From positions 1 through 38,285 of the forward strand of contig CAJTJZ010000016.1 of NCBI GenBank assembly GCA_910576895.1: a stretch of DNA of 38,285 nucleotides, given 5' to 3'. Shown one piece after another: positions 24,866 to 32,790 of the stretch. The stretch comes from an uncultured Lachnospiraceae bacterium (GTDB taxonomy: Bacteria; Bacillota; Clostridia; Lachnospirales; Lachnospiraceae). The position numbers and the translations under genes were made by a program. A model generated the notes under the pieces. It made no database searches. It was not told where the DNA came from and saw nothing but the letters and a program-made list of their open reading frames with translations. Each line of letters begins with the position of its first letter. The first letter of the stretch is position 1.

Positions 24866-25618
24866 TCATATCGCACATTCCATACGAAGCATTTCCTTTT
24901 TTAATCGCTTCATAATCTTTTTTTCTAACCTTGAAATATAGGATTGTGAAATACCAAGCATATCAGCAACTTCTTTTTGTGTTTTTTCCATTCCATCAGG
25001 ACTTCCAAGTCCAAACCTTAACTTTACAATCAGCCTTTCTCTTTCTGAAAGCCGAAGTAATGCCTTTCCAAGCATAGTACGTTCTGCTTCATCCTCCAAA
25101 TTTTTTGATATAATATCTTCCTCTGTTCCTAAAATATCGGATAATAGTAATTCATTTCCATCCCAATCTACGTTTAAGGGTTCATCAATAGAAACCTCCA
25201 TTTTTGTTCTGCTATTTCTTCTAAGATACATTAAAATTTCATTTTCAATACAACGAGAAGCATAGGTTGCAAGCTTAATATTTTTTTCTGGATTATAAGT
25301 ATTAATTGATTTAATTAATCCTATCGTTCCAATAGAAATTAAATCCTCAACGCCAACTCCTGTATTATCAAATTTCTTTGCTATGTAAACAACAAGACGT
25401 AAATTATGTTCTACTAAAAGACTTCTCGCCTGCTCTGGTTCTTCCCCAATTAACTCTTTTAAAGCCGTTTCTTCCTCCTTTGCTGATAAAGGCGGCGGCA
25501 GTACATCTGTTCCACCAATATAGTGAATTTCTGTTTCCTTCTTACTTCCAAGTATTGTTCTGATTTCCGTTACAAGACGAAAGCTTAATTGTGCGGGCAT
25601 TTTTACATCCATTATCAT
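24866..25618 (-). CDS. sigE: sporulation sigma factor SigE (pro-SigE)
   Basis: Mother-cell sigma factor that starts early sporulation gene expression. The 250 residues include an N-terminal pro-sequence (about 1-30) ending near the conserved EIHYIGG, where SpoIIGA cuts. Region 2 is present (VEHNLRLVVYIAKKFDNTGV, then EDLISIGTIGLIKSINTYNP; TYASRCIENEILMYLRR), and so is region 4 (LSERERLIVKLRFGLG; TQKEVADMLGISQSYISRLE). It lies 37 bp after spoIIGA, the standard arrangement that couples the protease with its substrate. The first ATG (25618) has AAGGAAAAG upstream; Met3 is an alternative. The sigG gene that often follows is absent. Confidence 0.96.
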   Translation of the reverse strand: MIMDVKMPAQLSFRLVTEIRTILGSKKETEIHYIGGTDVLPPPLSAKEEETALKELIGEEPEQARSLLVEHNLRLVVYIAKKFDNTGVGVEDLISIGTIGLIKSINTYNPEKNIKLATYASRCIENEILMYLRRNSRTKMEVSIDEPLNVDWDGNELLLSDILGTEEDIISKNLEDEAERTMLGKALLRLSERERLIVKLRFGLGSPDGMEKTQKEVADMLGISQSYISRLEKKIMKRLKKEMLRMECAI

Positions 25619-25655
25619 AACTTCTTTTCCTTCCTTTTTATTTTTATAATCCGCT

Positions 25656-26531
25656 TTAAATACCAGGCAGTATCATCTGATAACTTCCATCGGATGAAAG
25701 TGTTCCAGAATACACTGCAATTACAGGTCGTACAGAAGAAATAGCTTCCAACCCTGCCACCTCCATACGATCTGCTATAAATCCGTTCATCATCCCTCTC
25801 TTTTTTCCAATACTTTTATATGGTATCAGTCGCATTCTCCCCATATAACTGCCTGCCATATCCCAGTTAGCCCTTCCTCCTGCCAGACAGCGTTCCATAT
25901 TCTCTCTTGTCTGCCCCTCAAATAGCTTTAAAAAAATTTCTTCTTCTAAAATGGCCACCGGTTTTCCACTAACAGGTTCTTTTAGCAAATTTCCGCTATC
26001 AAGATATCCTATCACTGTCACTTTTTTGTTTTCCAAAAACAAAGTTGTATTATATGTCCTTGCATCTTTTTTTACTTGTCTAGCAAATTTTTGATATAGA
26101 ACCGCCACCATCGCCGTTCCAAATAGTGCTGCTATTAACACTATCTTTACACTTAGTAAAGGGGGTTCTTTTTCTGCTATACAATAACTTATGTAATGTT
26201 CTGTTAAAAATAATACAAGTCCTCCAAGCCCTACCGTAATTACAATAAGACAACAAAGATTTTGGAAAAACTTTTTCCATCCATGATATCCAAATGCAAG
26301 CACAATCATTCCAGGACCTGCAAATAAATATGTTATGATTCCCTGAACAAAGATTCCATAGGATGGATGTAAAACTAAAAAACAGGAGATGAATCCACCA
26401 AAAGCGGCTGCAAGACTAATACGAAAAATTGATCCCTTCAGCCGTCGAAATCGGTGTAATAAATACAGCAGCATAAGGTTTAAAAACATATTCATAAAAA
26501 AATAGGAATCCAGATAAATAACTGCTTTCAT
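25656..26531 (-). CDS. spoIIGA: sporulation sigma-E processing peptidase SpoIIGA
   Basis: Membrane aspartic protease that activates pro-SigE in the mother cell after asymmetric division. The 291 residues have five predicted membrane helices in the first 150 residues (MKAVIYLDSYFFMNMFLNLM at the start) and a cytoplasmic protease domain with the active-site aspartate D178 in GYLDSGNLLKEP. The start at 26531 has GGGGG seven bases upstream; the frame is open further (to 26600) but only from a TTG with no supporting homology. The promoter upstream is of the Spo0A-activated type. It is followed by sigE. Confidence 0.95.
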   Translation of the reverse strand: MKAVIYLDSYFFMNMFLNLMLLYLLHRFRRLKGSIFRISLAAAFGGFISCFLVLHPSYGIFVQGIITYLFAGPGMIVLAFGYHGWKKFFQNLCCLIVITVGLGGLVLFLTEHYISYCIAEKEPPLLSVKIVLIAALFGTAMVAVLYQKFARQVKKDARTYNTTLFLENKKVTVIGYLDSGNLLKEPVSGKPVAILEEEIFLKLFEGQTRENMERCLAGGRANWDMAGSYMGRMRLIPYKSIGKKRGMMNGFIADRMEVAGLEAISSVRPVIAVYSGTLSSDGSYQMILPGI

Positions 26532-26620
26532 GCCATGCCCCCTATCTGTATCTGGTTGAAAAATATCTCTGGCAAAGCAATTGGAAACCTTTTCTAACAA
26601 AAGGTGCTGTACTGGCTTTT

Positions 26621-26708
26621 AGTATATCCCGTCCTATCCAAATAATATGTCAAAAAGAGTCGTAGACTTCTAAGTTTTGATCGTTCTTTTCTTAAAAAAA
26701 ACGACAAA
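26621..26708 (-). promoter_or_regulatory. Spo0A-type promoter of spoIIGA-sigE
   Basis: Minus strand: consensus TTGACA (26653-26648) and TATACT (26626-26621) are separated by 21 bp, too long for ordinary SigA promoters but like the 22-bp spacing of the Bacillus spoIIG promoter. A TGTCAAA Spo0A-box match in reverse orientation overlaps the -35. A second box-like TTTGTCGTT (26708-26700) lies about 90 bp before the predicted start. Confidence 0.65.
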
Positions 26709-26710
26709 AA

Positions 26711-26743
26711 AAAGACATCAAATCCTTTGATGTCTTTTTTTTT
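26711..26743 (-). terminator. terminator of ftsZ
   Basis: Arms AAAGACATCAAA and TTTGATGTCTTT (26711-26737) flanked by T-runs; on the minus strand it begins 14 bp after the ftsZ stop. It isolates spoIIGA from the division cluster. Confidence 0.85.
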
Positions 26744-26750
26744 ATTACTA

Positions 26751-28076
26751 TTATCTTCTTCTAGTTCTTGCATTTCTTGCCCTATCTATAAAGTTTGGAA
26801 GTTGTGGTCCTAAATCATCCTGTTTTTCTTTTGCTGGTTCTTCTGTAACCGCTGTTCTAGAACTATATGTGCCTCCTGTTGATGGAATAGAAATCCCTCT
26901 CCTTGGTTTTTGCTGATATTCTCTTGGTTCTTGTGTACTGACTGGCTGTCTTGGTACAGAACGTATTTGTGGCTGTTGTTGTGGTTGTACCTGCTGTGGT
27001 CTTGCCGTCTGTTTTAGTTCATATTCTTCTGCTTGACTGCTCATACCAGTAGCAATAACTGTAACAGTTACTTCCCCATCTTCTAATTCATCTTCTGATT
27101 CTTCTGTACCCATAATCACATTTGTACCCGGTCCTACAATCTCTGCAACATAATCCATAGTATCCGAAACTTCTACCATATCAATTGCACCACTAAAATA
27201 AATAATTACATCGGTTGCACCAACAATAGATGTTTCCAAAAGTGGACTTGAAATTGCTTTAATTAAAGCATCCATACAAAGATTTGGTTCTCCATCTTCC
27301 CCATAGCTTTGTACAGAATCTATGGTACTTGTTCCAATACCAAGATGTGCTGTTCCTTTATCTCGCATTACTCTGCAAATATCTGCAAAATCCAAATTGA
27401 TATCCCCATTACTGCGAATAATATGTGTAATTCCTTGTACGCCTTGATGTAATACTTGATTTGCTCTATCTAATGCACCCTTTACAGGCATACGTCTTTT
27501 CTTTCCTGTTTTTTGTGCCTGTCGGTATTCTGCCTTTTCCTGCCTTAAAATATCATTGATTTTATCATTTGGAATGACAATCAATGTATCTACACATTCA
27601 TTTAAGTGTTCTATACCTTCTTCTGCATATTCATAGCGTTTACATTCATATTTAAATGGCTTTGTTACAATGCCTACGGTCAAAATTCCCATAGATTTTG
27701 CAATCTCCGCAATAATCGGTGTAGCACCTGTACCAGTACCGCCTCCCATGCCACAGGTAATAAACACCATATCATATCCCTTTAACATCGCAGTTAACTC
27801 ATCCTTGCTTTCCTCTGCGGATTTTTGTCCAACCTCAGGATTTGCTCCTGCACCAAGTCCTTTTGTCAGTTTTTCCCCTATTTGTACTGTTGTCGGAGCT
27901 TTCGTCCTATCAAGCTGCTGCTTATCGGTATTTACTGCAACAAACTCTACTCCTCTGATACCTTTTTCAATCATTCGGTCAACTGCATTATTGCCGCCAC
28001 CACCAACACCAACTACTAATATTCTGGCACCTTCATTCCCTTCCGCTGATTCAAGCTCCAACATATCGTTTCCCAT
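26751..28076 (-). CDS. ftsZ: cell division protein FtsZ
   Basis: Tubulin-like GTPase that forms the division ring. The 441 residues include the nucleotide-binding VVGVGGGGNNAVDRMIEKGI, the tubulin signature GGGTGTGATP, the T7-loop region NGDINLDFADICRVM and a long Q/P-rich linker (about 345-410). The C-terminus ends in PNFIDRARNARTRRR; the region just before the basic tail fits the site that binds division partners such as FtsA/SepF. The start at 28076 is set by AGAAGGAGGAA; 17 extra upstream codons lack a site. It has its own promoter (28158-28186) in addition to any read-through from ftsQ. Confidence 0.97.
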   Translation of the reverse strand: MGNDMLELESAEGNEGARILVVGVGGGGNNAVDRMIEKGIRGVEFVAVNTDKQQLDRTKAPTTVQIGEKLTKGLGAGANPEVGQKSAEESKDELTAMLKGYDMVFITCGMGGGTGTGATPIIAEIAKSMGILTVGIVTKPFKYECKRYEYAEEGIEHLNECVDTLIVIPNDKINDILRQEKAEYRQAQKTGKKRRMPVKGALDRANQVLHQGVQGITHIIRSNGDINLDFADICRVMRDKGTAHLGIGTSTIDSVQSYGEDGEPNLCMDALIKAISSPLLETSIVGATDVIIYFSGAIDMVEVSDTMDYVAEIVGPGTNVIMGTEESEDELEDGEVTVTVIATGMSSQAEEYELKQTARPQQVQPQQQPQIRSVPRQPVSTQEPREYQQKPRRGISIPSTGGTYSSRTAVTEEPAKEKQDDLGPQLPNFIDRARNARTRRR

Positions 28077-28157
28077 CGATGTTCCTCCTTCTATTATTAC
28101 AATGTCCACTTTTCCTAGCAGACGCAAAAGTGCTAATTATCCATTTAACCATTACCT

Positions 28158-28186
28158 ATCATATCTTTTTTACAGAAAATAATCAA
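28158..28186 (-). promoter_or_regulatory. promoter of ftsZ
   Basis: Minus strand: TTGATT (28186-28181), a 17-bp spacer and TATGAT (28163-28158), about 80 bp before the ATG. The remaining 28187-28265 is AT-rich with no gene seen. Confidence 0.6.
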
Positions 28187-28265
28187 CCCCCAAATTAAAT
28201 TTTTTCAATATTGTAAGTTAAAGTAGCTTTGCTAATCAATAGAAATAACAAAAAAACGTATTTTT

Positions 28266-29015
28266 TTACTTTCGCAATTTTCTGCTTTTCTTTTTTTTCT
28301 GCTTTTCTGGCTTAAATACTGTTGTTGCCTGTCCTTCTTTAAAATCTCTCATATCAATTGTTCCTGCTTGATTTAATGCTAATACTTTTGGCAACATATC
28401 ATTAAGCTCTGCAAGAGCAGCATCATACATCTTCTGCTCCCCAAATAAAATCTTAACATTTCCAGAATACATGGTTACTCCATGAATACTTGAGATATGT
28501 ACTTTATCAACAGAAAGCTGATATCGTTCTATTAATTGTGAAAAAGATAAAATAATAGAAAAAACAGAATCATCTTCTACTTCAAGCTTTCCATATAAAT
28601 GATATCCCTTTGCTTTTAAACCTGTAAAAAAAGGAATCCCAGAAAACTGTTCTTTTGAAACTTCCATAACAGTACCATCTTTATCAAAATAAATATATTC
28701 ATTCATATTGCGTATGCAGCCTGTCATTCTTTTTTCATAGACTTTAACTTCAATGGAAGAACAACTTTTTAATTCCACATCCACTTGTTGAATAAAAGGA
28801 ATTTCATTTCCTTTTCCCATAGAATATCTTAAAAAAAATAAAATCGTATTTTTGTCTGTTATCTCTGTCATAAGTTTTTCTTTAATATCATCTTCTGAAT
28901 AATATTCATTTCCACTAATTTTTACTGTCTTTACAGAACATAGGAAAAAAAAGAAAACAATGCCAAGAAGCAGTACCATAAAAATGATAAGACCTACTAT
29001 CTTTTTTCTTTTCAT
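28266..29015 (-). CDS. ftsQ: cell division protein FtsQ/DivIB
   Basis: Bitopic septal protein of 249 residues that scaffolds FtsL and the septal transpeptidase. A short basic N-terminus and one membrane helix (about 6-26, IVGLIIFMVLLLGIVFFFFL) precede the POTRA domain (VKTVKISGNEYYSEDDIKEK, about 28-95) and the beta domain, with a very basic tail (KPEKQKKKKSRKLRK). Position between murA and ftsZ supports FtsQ. The sequence is divergent, as is usual for this family. The ribosome site GAGAGGAGA is about 11 bp upstream. Confidence 0.85.
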   Translation of the reverse strand: MKRKKIVGLIIFMVLLLGIVFFFFLCSVKTVKISGNEYYSEDDIKEKLMTEITDKNTILFFLRYSMGKGNEIPFIQQVDVELKSCSSIEVKVYEKRMTGCIRNMNEYIYFDKDGTVMEVSKEQFSGIPFFTGLKAKGYHLYGKLEVEDDSVFSIILSFSQLIERYQLSVDKVHISSIHGVTMYSGNVKILFGEQKMYDAALAELNDMLPKVLALNQAGTIDMRDFKEGQATTVFKPEKQKKKKSRKLRK

Positions 29016-29066
29016 CTGCTTCTTGTCTCCTCTCTATAACCTCTGTTTTTTATCAATATCATTTAT

Positions 29067-30320
29067 TTATTCTTGTATAAATTCAATATCGGCAGAAAGT
29101 TGCCTTAAATCCTGATCAATATGCTGATATCCTCTGCGAATATGACTAATTTCACAAACCTGCGTTTCTCCTTCTGCAAATAATCCTGCAAGTACAAGTG
29201 CTGCTCCACCTCGCAAATCAGAAGCATTTACACAGGCAGGCTTTAAGTACTGTTTTCCATACACCCATGCCTTTTGTCCACAAATGCGAATATTCGCTCC
29301 CATTTTTTCCAATTCTGCTACGGTTTTAAAACGTGATTCAAAAATTTTTTCTTCCATAGTACATATTTGCCCTGAAATAGAAAAAAGAGAAAGAAATGGC
29401 GACTGTAAATCGGTAGGAAATCCGGGATATGGTGCTGTTACAATCCTTGCTGGATAATGAAAAGGCTCTTTCATATTTACTTTTAACCCCTTTTCATTAC
29501 ATATCATAATAGCACCTGTTTCTTTTGCCAAAGGAACAAGCATTCCAAGTTCTCCTGTACAGTCACCTTCTAAAAATACTTCTCCCCCAGTACCAAGCAC
29601 TGCTGTTAAATAAGTTCCCATAACAATACGATCATCTGGAATTGTAAATTCTGTTTCTTCTAATTTATGGACTCCCTCAATATAGAGCGTTTTCTTTCCA
29701 TCATTAGAAATTTTTGCTCCCATAGAACGCAAAAAATTACATAAAGAAATAATTTCTGGTTCTCTTGCCGCATTTTCAATAATAGTTGTTCCTTCTGCCA
29801 ACACCGCTGCCATAATAATATTTTCCGTAGCACCCACACTAGGAAATGGCAAAGAAATTTCTATCCCATGTAATTTTTTTCTTTCTGCAAAAATACTTTT
29901 TTCACTAATTTCAAAATGCACACCCATTTTTTTTAATGCCATTTGATGAATGTCCACAGGTCTTGCTCCAATAGGGCAACCACCGGGCCATGCAATATCC
30001 GCACAGCCTATCCTTCCCAGTAATGGTCCAAGTAACATAATAGAAGAACGCATAGAAGAAGCATATTTTTCTGGCACTTTACAAGAAAACAGCCCGTCTG
30101 TAGAAATCATAACGGTATTTCCATCCCATCTGACCTGACATCCTAACTGTTTTAAAATAGAAAGCATTGCATAAACATCAAGTATTTTCGGACAATTATG
30201 TAATATGATACAGCCCTTTGCAAGCAATGATGCTGCCATAATAGGAAGTGCTGCATTTTTCGAGCCTTGAATTTTAACGCTGCCTTTTAATCTTTTTTTG
30301 CCTCGAATTTTATAAACCAT
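29067..30320 (-). CDS. murA: UDP-N-acetylglucosamine 1-carboxyvinyltransferase MurA
   Basis: First committed step of peptidoglycan synthesis: transfers enolpyruvate from PEP to UDP-GlcNAc. The 417 residues have the usual length and six-repeat fold. Present are KIQGSKNAALPIMAASLLA near the N-terminus, RSSIMLLGPLLGR, and the active-site cysteine C115 in WPGGCPIGARPVDIH (the residue attacked by fosfomycin). RGGAALVLAGL is near the C-terminus. The start at 30320 is chosen from homology; its ribosome site (TTTGGTG) is weak. It occupies the place between ftsW and ftsQ; murG, often found here, is missing. Confidence 0.95.
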   Translation of the reverse strand: MVYKIRGKKRLKGSVKIQGSKNAALPIMAASLLAKGCIILHNCPKILDVYAMLSILKQLGCQVRWDGNTVMISTDGLFSCKVPEKYASSMRSSIMLLGPLLGRIGCADIAWPGGCPIGARPVDIHQMALKKMGVHFEISEKSIFAERKKLHGIEISLPFPSVGATENIIMAAVLAEGTTIIENAAREPEIISLCNFLRSMGAKISNDGKKTLYIEGVHKLEETEFTIPDDRIVMGTYLTAVLGTGGEVFLEGDCTGELGMLVPLAKETGAIMICNEKGLKVNMKEPFHYPARIVTAPYPGFPTDLQSPFLSLFSISGQICTMEEKIFESRFKTVAELEKMGANIRICGQKAWVYGKQYLKPACVNASDLRGGAALVLAGLFAEGETQVCEISHIRRGYQHIDQDLRQLSADIEFIQE

Positions 30321-30448
30321 AATACACCAAAGCAATCTACTTATTATTTTTATTAATATATGCAAGCTAACAATATCTGTGACGATTTCTCTTTTTTATT
30401 TTATACAAAGTATTCTTGTTTTCTAGCCAAAGTTTCTTATTAACTATA

Positions 30449-31696
30449 TCAACTATGTCCAAGATTCCTAGAAATATTTAATACAATTCCCATTTCCATT
30501 AAAAGAAAAATAACAGAAGAACCACCATAACTAATAAAAGGAAGTGGGATACCAGTAGAAGGAATCGAATTGGTAACTACCAATACATTCATAATAACTT
30601 GAATTGCAATATGTGTCATAACACCTGTACAAATGAGAGAACCAAATAAATCTCTTGTATTCATTGCAATTCGGAAAATACGAAAAATAATCAGAAAAAA
30701 TAATAAAATAACAGCCGTTGCACCAACGAGTCCCAATTCCTCACAAATAACTGTAAAAATCATATCATTATATGCTTCTGGCACAAAGCCAAGCTTTTGC
30801 ATACTTTCTCCAAGTCCTGTACCAAACAAACCACCAGAAGCAATGGCATATAATCCCTGTTTAATTTGAAATGCCCCTTCTATTGTGGTATTTTCAAGAT
30901 CTCTCCAAATTTCCCAACGACTTTTTCTCCATCCAAAAAGAATCATGGCAACTGCACCTGCAACAGCAAACATACCAATAACAATAAAGTACATTTTTTT
31001 CCTGCTAGCTACAAATCCCATAATAAAAATAATTCCAGCAATGACAAGCATTGTACTCATATTTTCTTTTCCGATTAGTGCAATTACAGGAGCCATACAA
31101 AATGCTGCTAGACAAAACCCTGTCCAGCGATTCAACCTCTTTGGTGCATTATAAATTAAATTAGCAAATGCAATAATAACAGCAACCTTTGTAATCTCCG
31201 ATGGCTGCACAGTTCCAAGTGGTCCAAGACTAATCCATCGCCTTGCTCCATTTAGTTCAACACCAAAAAACAGTGTATAAACTTGCAGAGCAATTGCAAA
31301 TAGATAAAATAAACCTGCTAAATTGACTCCCCGAAAAGGAAAAAATTTTGATATATGATGAAATTGTATTTTTCCTAAAGGTTTTAAAAAAATACGATAA
31401 TCAAAATTGACAGAAATAAATAACATGGCAATCGTTCCAACAATAATTGCAAGTCCTTGTCTTTTTACAAAATAATCTGCACTTCCTTTTGTTGTTTCCG
31501 CTATGTAGGTACTGCTGCTATAAATCATAACAAGACCAAAACAGGAAAGAAAAACAGTTAGAAATAAAAGTGTAAAATCATAACTTCTCTGTGTTTTTTC
31601 CTGTTGTTTTTGTACCGTTTGCCTTTGATTTCTTGGATGTCTTTGTTCTTGTCTTTGTCTTGTCTGATCATTTCTCTGTCTTGCTGCTGTTGCCAT
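30449..31696 (-). CDS. ftsW: cell division glycosyltransferase FtsW (SEDS family)
   Basis: Polymerises lipid II into septal glycan together with a class B PBP. The 415-residue product has a 40-residue Q/R-rich cytoplasmic N-terminus (QRQEQRHPRNQRQTVQKQQE) and about ten membrane helices. SEDS motifs are PSEITKVAVIIAFANLIYN and, near the end, NSIPSTGIPLPFISYGGSSV. Position next to mraY favours FtsW (or SpoVE) over RodA. The start at 31696 has AAAGGAG upstream; the frame extends 18 codons further without a site. It lies 25 bp after mraY, where murD is usually found in other Firmicutes. Confidence 0.93.
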   Translation of the reverse strand: MATAARQRNDQTRQRQEQRHPRNQRQTVQKQQEKTQRSYDFTLLFLTVFLSCFGLVMIYSSSTYIAETTKGSADYFVKRQGLAIIVGTIAMLFISVNFDYRIFLKPLGKIQFHHISKFFPFRGVNLAGLFYLFAIALQVYTLFFGVELNGARRWISLGPLGTVQPSEITKVAVIIAFANLIYNAPKRLNRWTGFCLAAFCMAPVIALIGKENMSTMLVIAGIIFIMGFVASRKKMYFIVIGMFAVAGAVAMILFGWRKSRWEIWRDLENTTIEGAFQIKQGLYAIASGGLFGTGLGESMQKLGFVPEAYNDMIFTVICEELGLVGATAVILLFFLIIFRIFRIAMNTRDLFGSLICTGVMTHIAIQVIMNVLVVTNSIPSTGIPLPFISYGGSSVIFLLMEMGIVLNISRNLGHS

Positions 31697-31721
31697 ACAC
31701 GCAGCTCCTTTCCTCTCTTTC

Positions 31722-32687
31722 TCAAAAAACACCAATGGCAGCAAGCCCAATTAAACAGGCAAGTGCCGTAATCACTGAAAATACAGTTACAATTTTTGTT
31801 TCTGACCAACCACAAAGTTCAAAATGATGATGAAGTGGTGCCATCTTAAAGAAACGCTTTCCACCTGTTATCTTAAAATAGGCTACCTGAATAATATCAG
31901 AAACTGCCTCTGCAAAATAAATAATTCCAACAATTAAAATAAATAATGGCATTCTAAGCACAACTGCAGTTGCTGCTACAAAGCCACCAAGTGCCAAAGA
32001 ACCAGTATCCCCCATAAATACACTCGCTGGATGCACATTATATACAAGAAAGCCCATAAGACTTCCTACAACAGCACAAGTAATTGGTGTCACCCCACTT
32101 TGTACTGCAATGGAAACAACGGTAAAAAAAACAGCAATTAAAACAGTAACACTACTTGCTAATCCATCAAGCCCATCGGTAAGATTTACTCCATTAACTG
32201 TACCAAGCATGACAAGGAAAAGAAATGGATAATAAAGGACATGAAGATCTGCATATCGTTCTAAAAATGGAAGATAAACGGTTGTACCAAGATTTAATAC
32301 ATTTTCAATATAAAATGTAAAAATAGCTGTCACTGCAAGCTGTGCCACAATTTTCTGCCATGCCCGCAGCCCCATAGAACGCTTCATAACTACTTTAATA
32401 TAATCATCTAAAAAACCAATCACACCAAAACCTACCGTAGCAAATAAAACAGCAAGAAGATCCTTACGCCCTTTTATAAAACAAAGAGAAGTTATAATAA
32501 TGCTGATTAAAATTAAAATTCCGCCCATCGTTGGTGTTCCCTGCTTATTTAAGTGACTTTGCGGGCCATCATCACGAACATACTGTCCAAATTTCAGCTT
32601 TTTTAAAAATGGAATCAATACTGGACATAATGCTACACTTAACGTAAAGGAAATTAATACTGGAAATAAAATCATTGTATAAATCAT
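31722..32687 (-). CDS. mraY: phospho-MurNAc-pentapeptide transferase MraY
   Basis: Transfers phospho-MurNAc-pentapeptide to undecaprenyl phosphate to make lipid I. The 321-residue integral membrane protein has about ten helices and the catalytic/Mg motifs DDYIKV, NGVNLTDGLDGLASS, FMGDTGSLALGG and the histidine box APLHHHFELCGWSE. The start at 32687 is fixed by a full AGGAGG seven bases upstream; the earlier in-frame ATG is inside that leader. It has its own strong promoter 60-90 bp upstream, despite lying within the cluster. Confidence 0.97.
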   Translation of the reverse strand: MIYTMILFPVLISFTLSVALCPVLIPFLKKLKFGQYVRDDGPQSHLNKQGTPTMGGILILISIIITSLCFIKGRKDLLAVLFATVGFGVIGFLDDYIKVVMKRSMGLRAWQKIVAQLAVTAIFTFYIENVLNLGTTVYLPFLERYADLHVLYYPFLFLVMLGTVNGVNLTDGLDGLASSVTVLIAVFFTVVSIAVQSGVTPITCAVVGSLMGFLVYNVHPASVFMGDTGSLALGGFVAATAVVLRMPLFILIVGIIYFAEAVSDIIQVAYFKITGGKRFFKMAPLHHHFELCGWSETKIVTVFSVITALACLIGLAAIGVF

Positions 32688-32745
32688 GTGAAACCTCCTG
32701 CCTATCACAGATGTAACTTCTTTATTTTTTCTTTACCGTTTTTCA

Positions 32746-32774
32746 ATTATATGCTATCTCTTTCCGTTAGTCAA
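32746..32774 (-). promoter_or_regulatory. internal promoter before mraY
   Basis: Minus strand: TTGACT (32774-32769), a 17-bp spacer and a perfect TATAAT (32751-32746). It allows mraY-ftsW-murA-ftsQ to be expressed apart from the upstream PBP genes. Confidence 0.7.
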
Positions 32775-32790
32775 TTTTTATTCTTGTTTT

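Noticed and set aside
27670..28182. 170-residue plus-strand frame opposite ftsZ
   Set aside because: Pro/Ser-rich mirror of the ftsZ coding sequence with no start signals.
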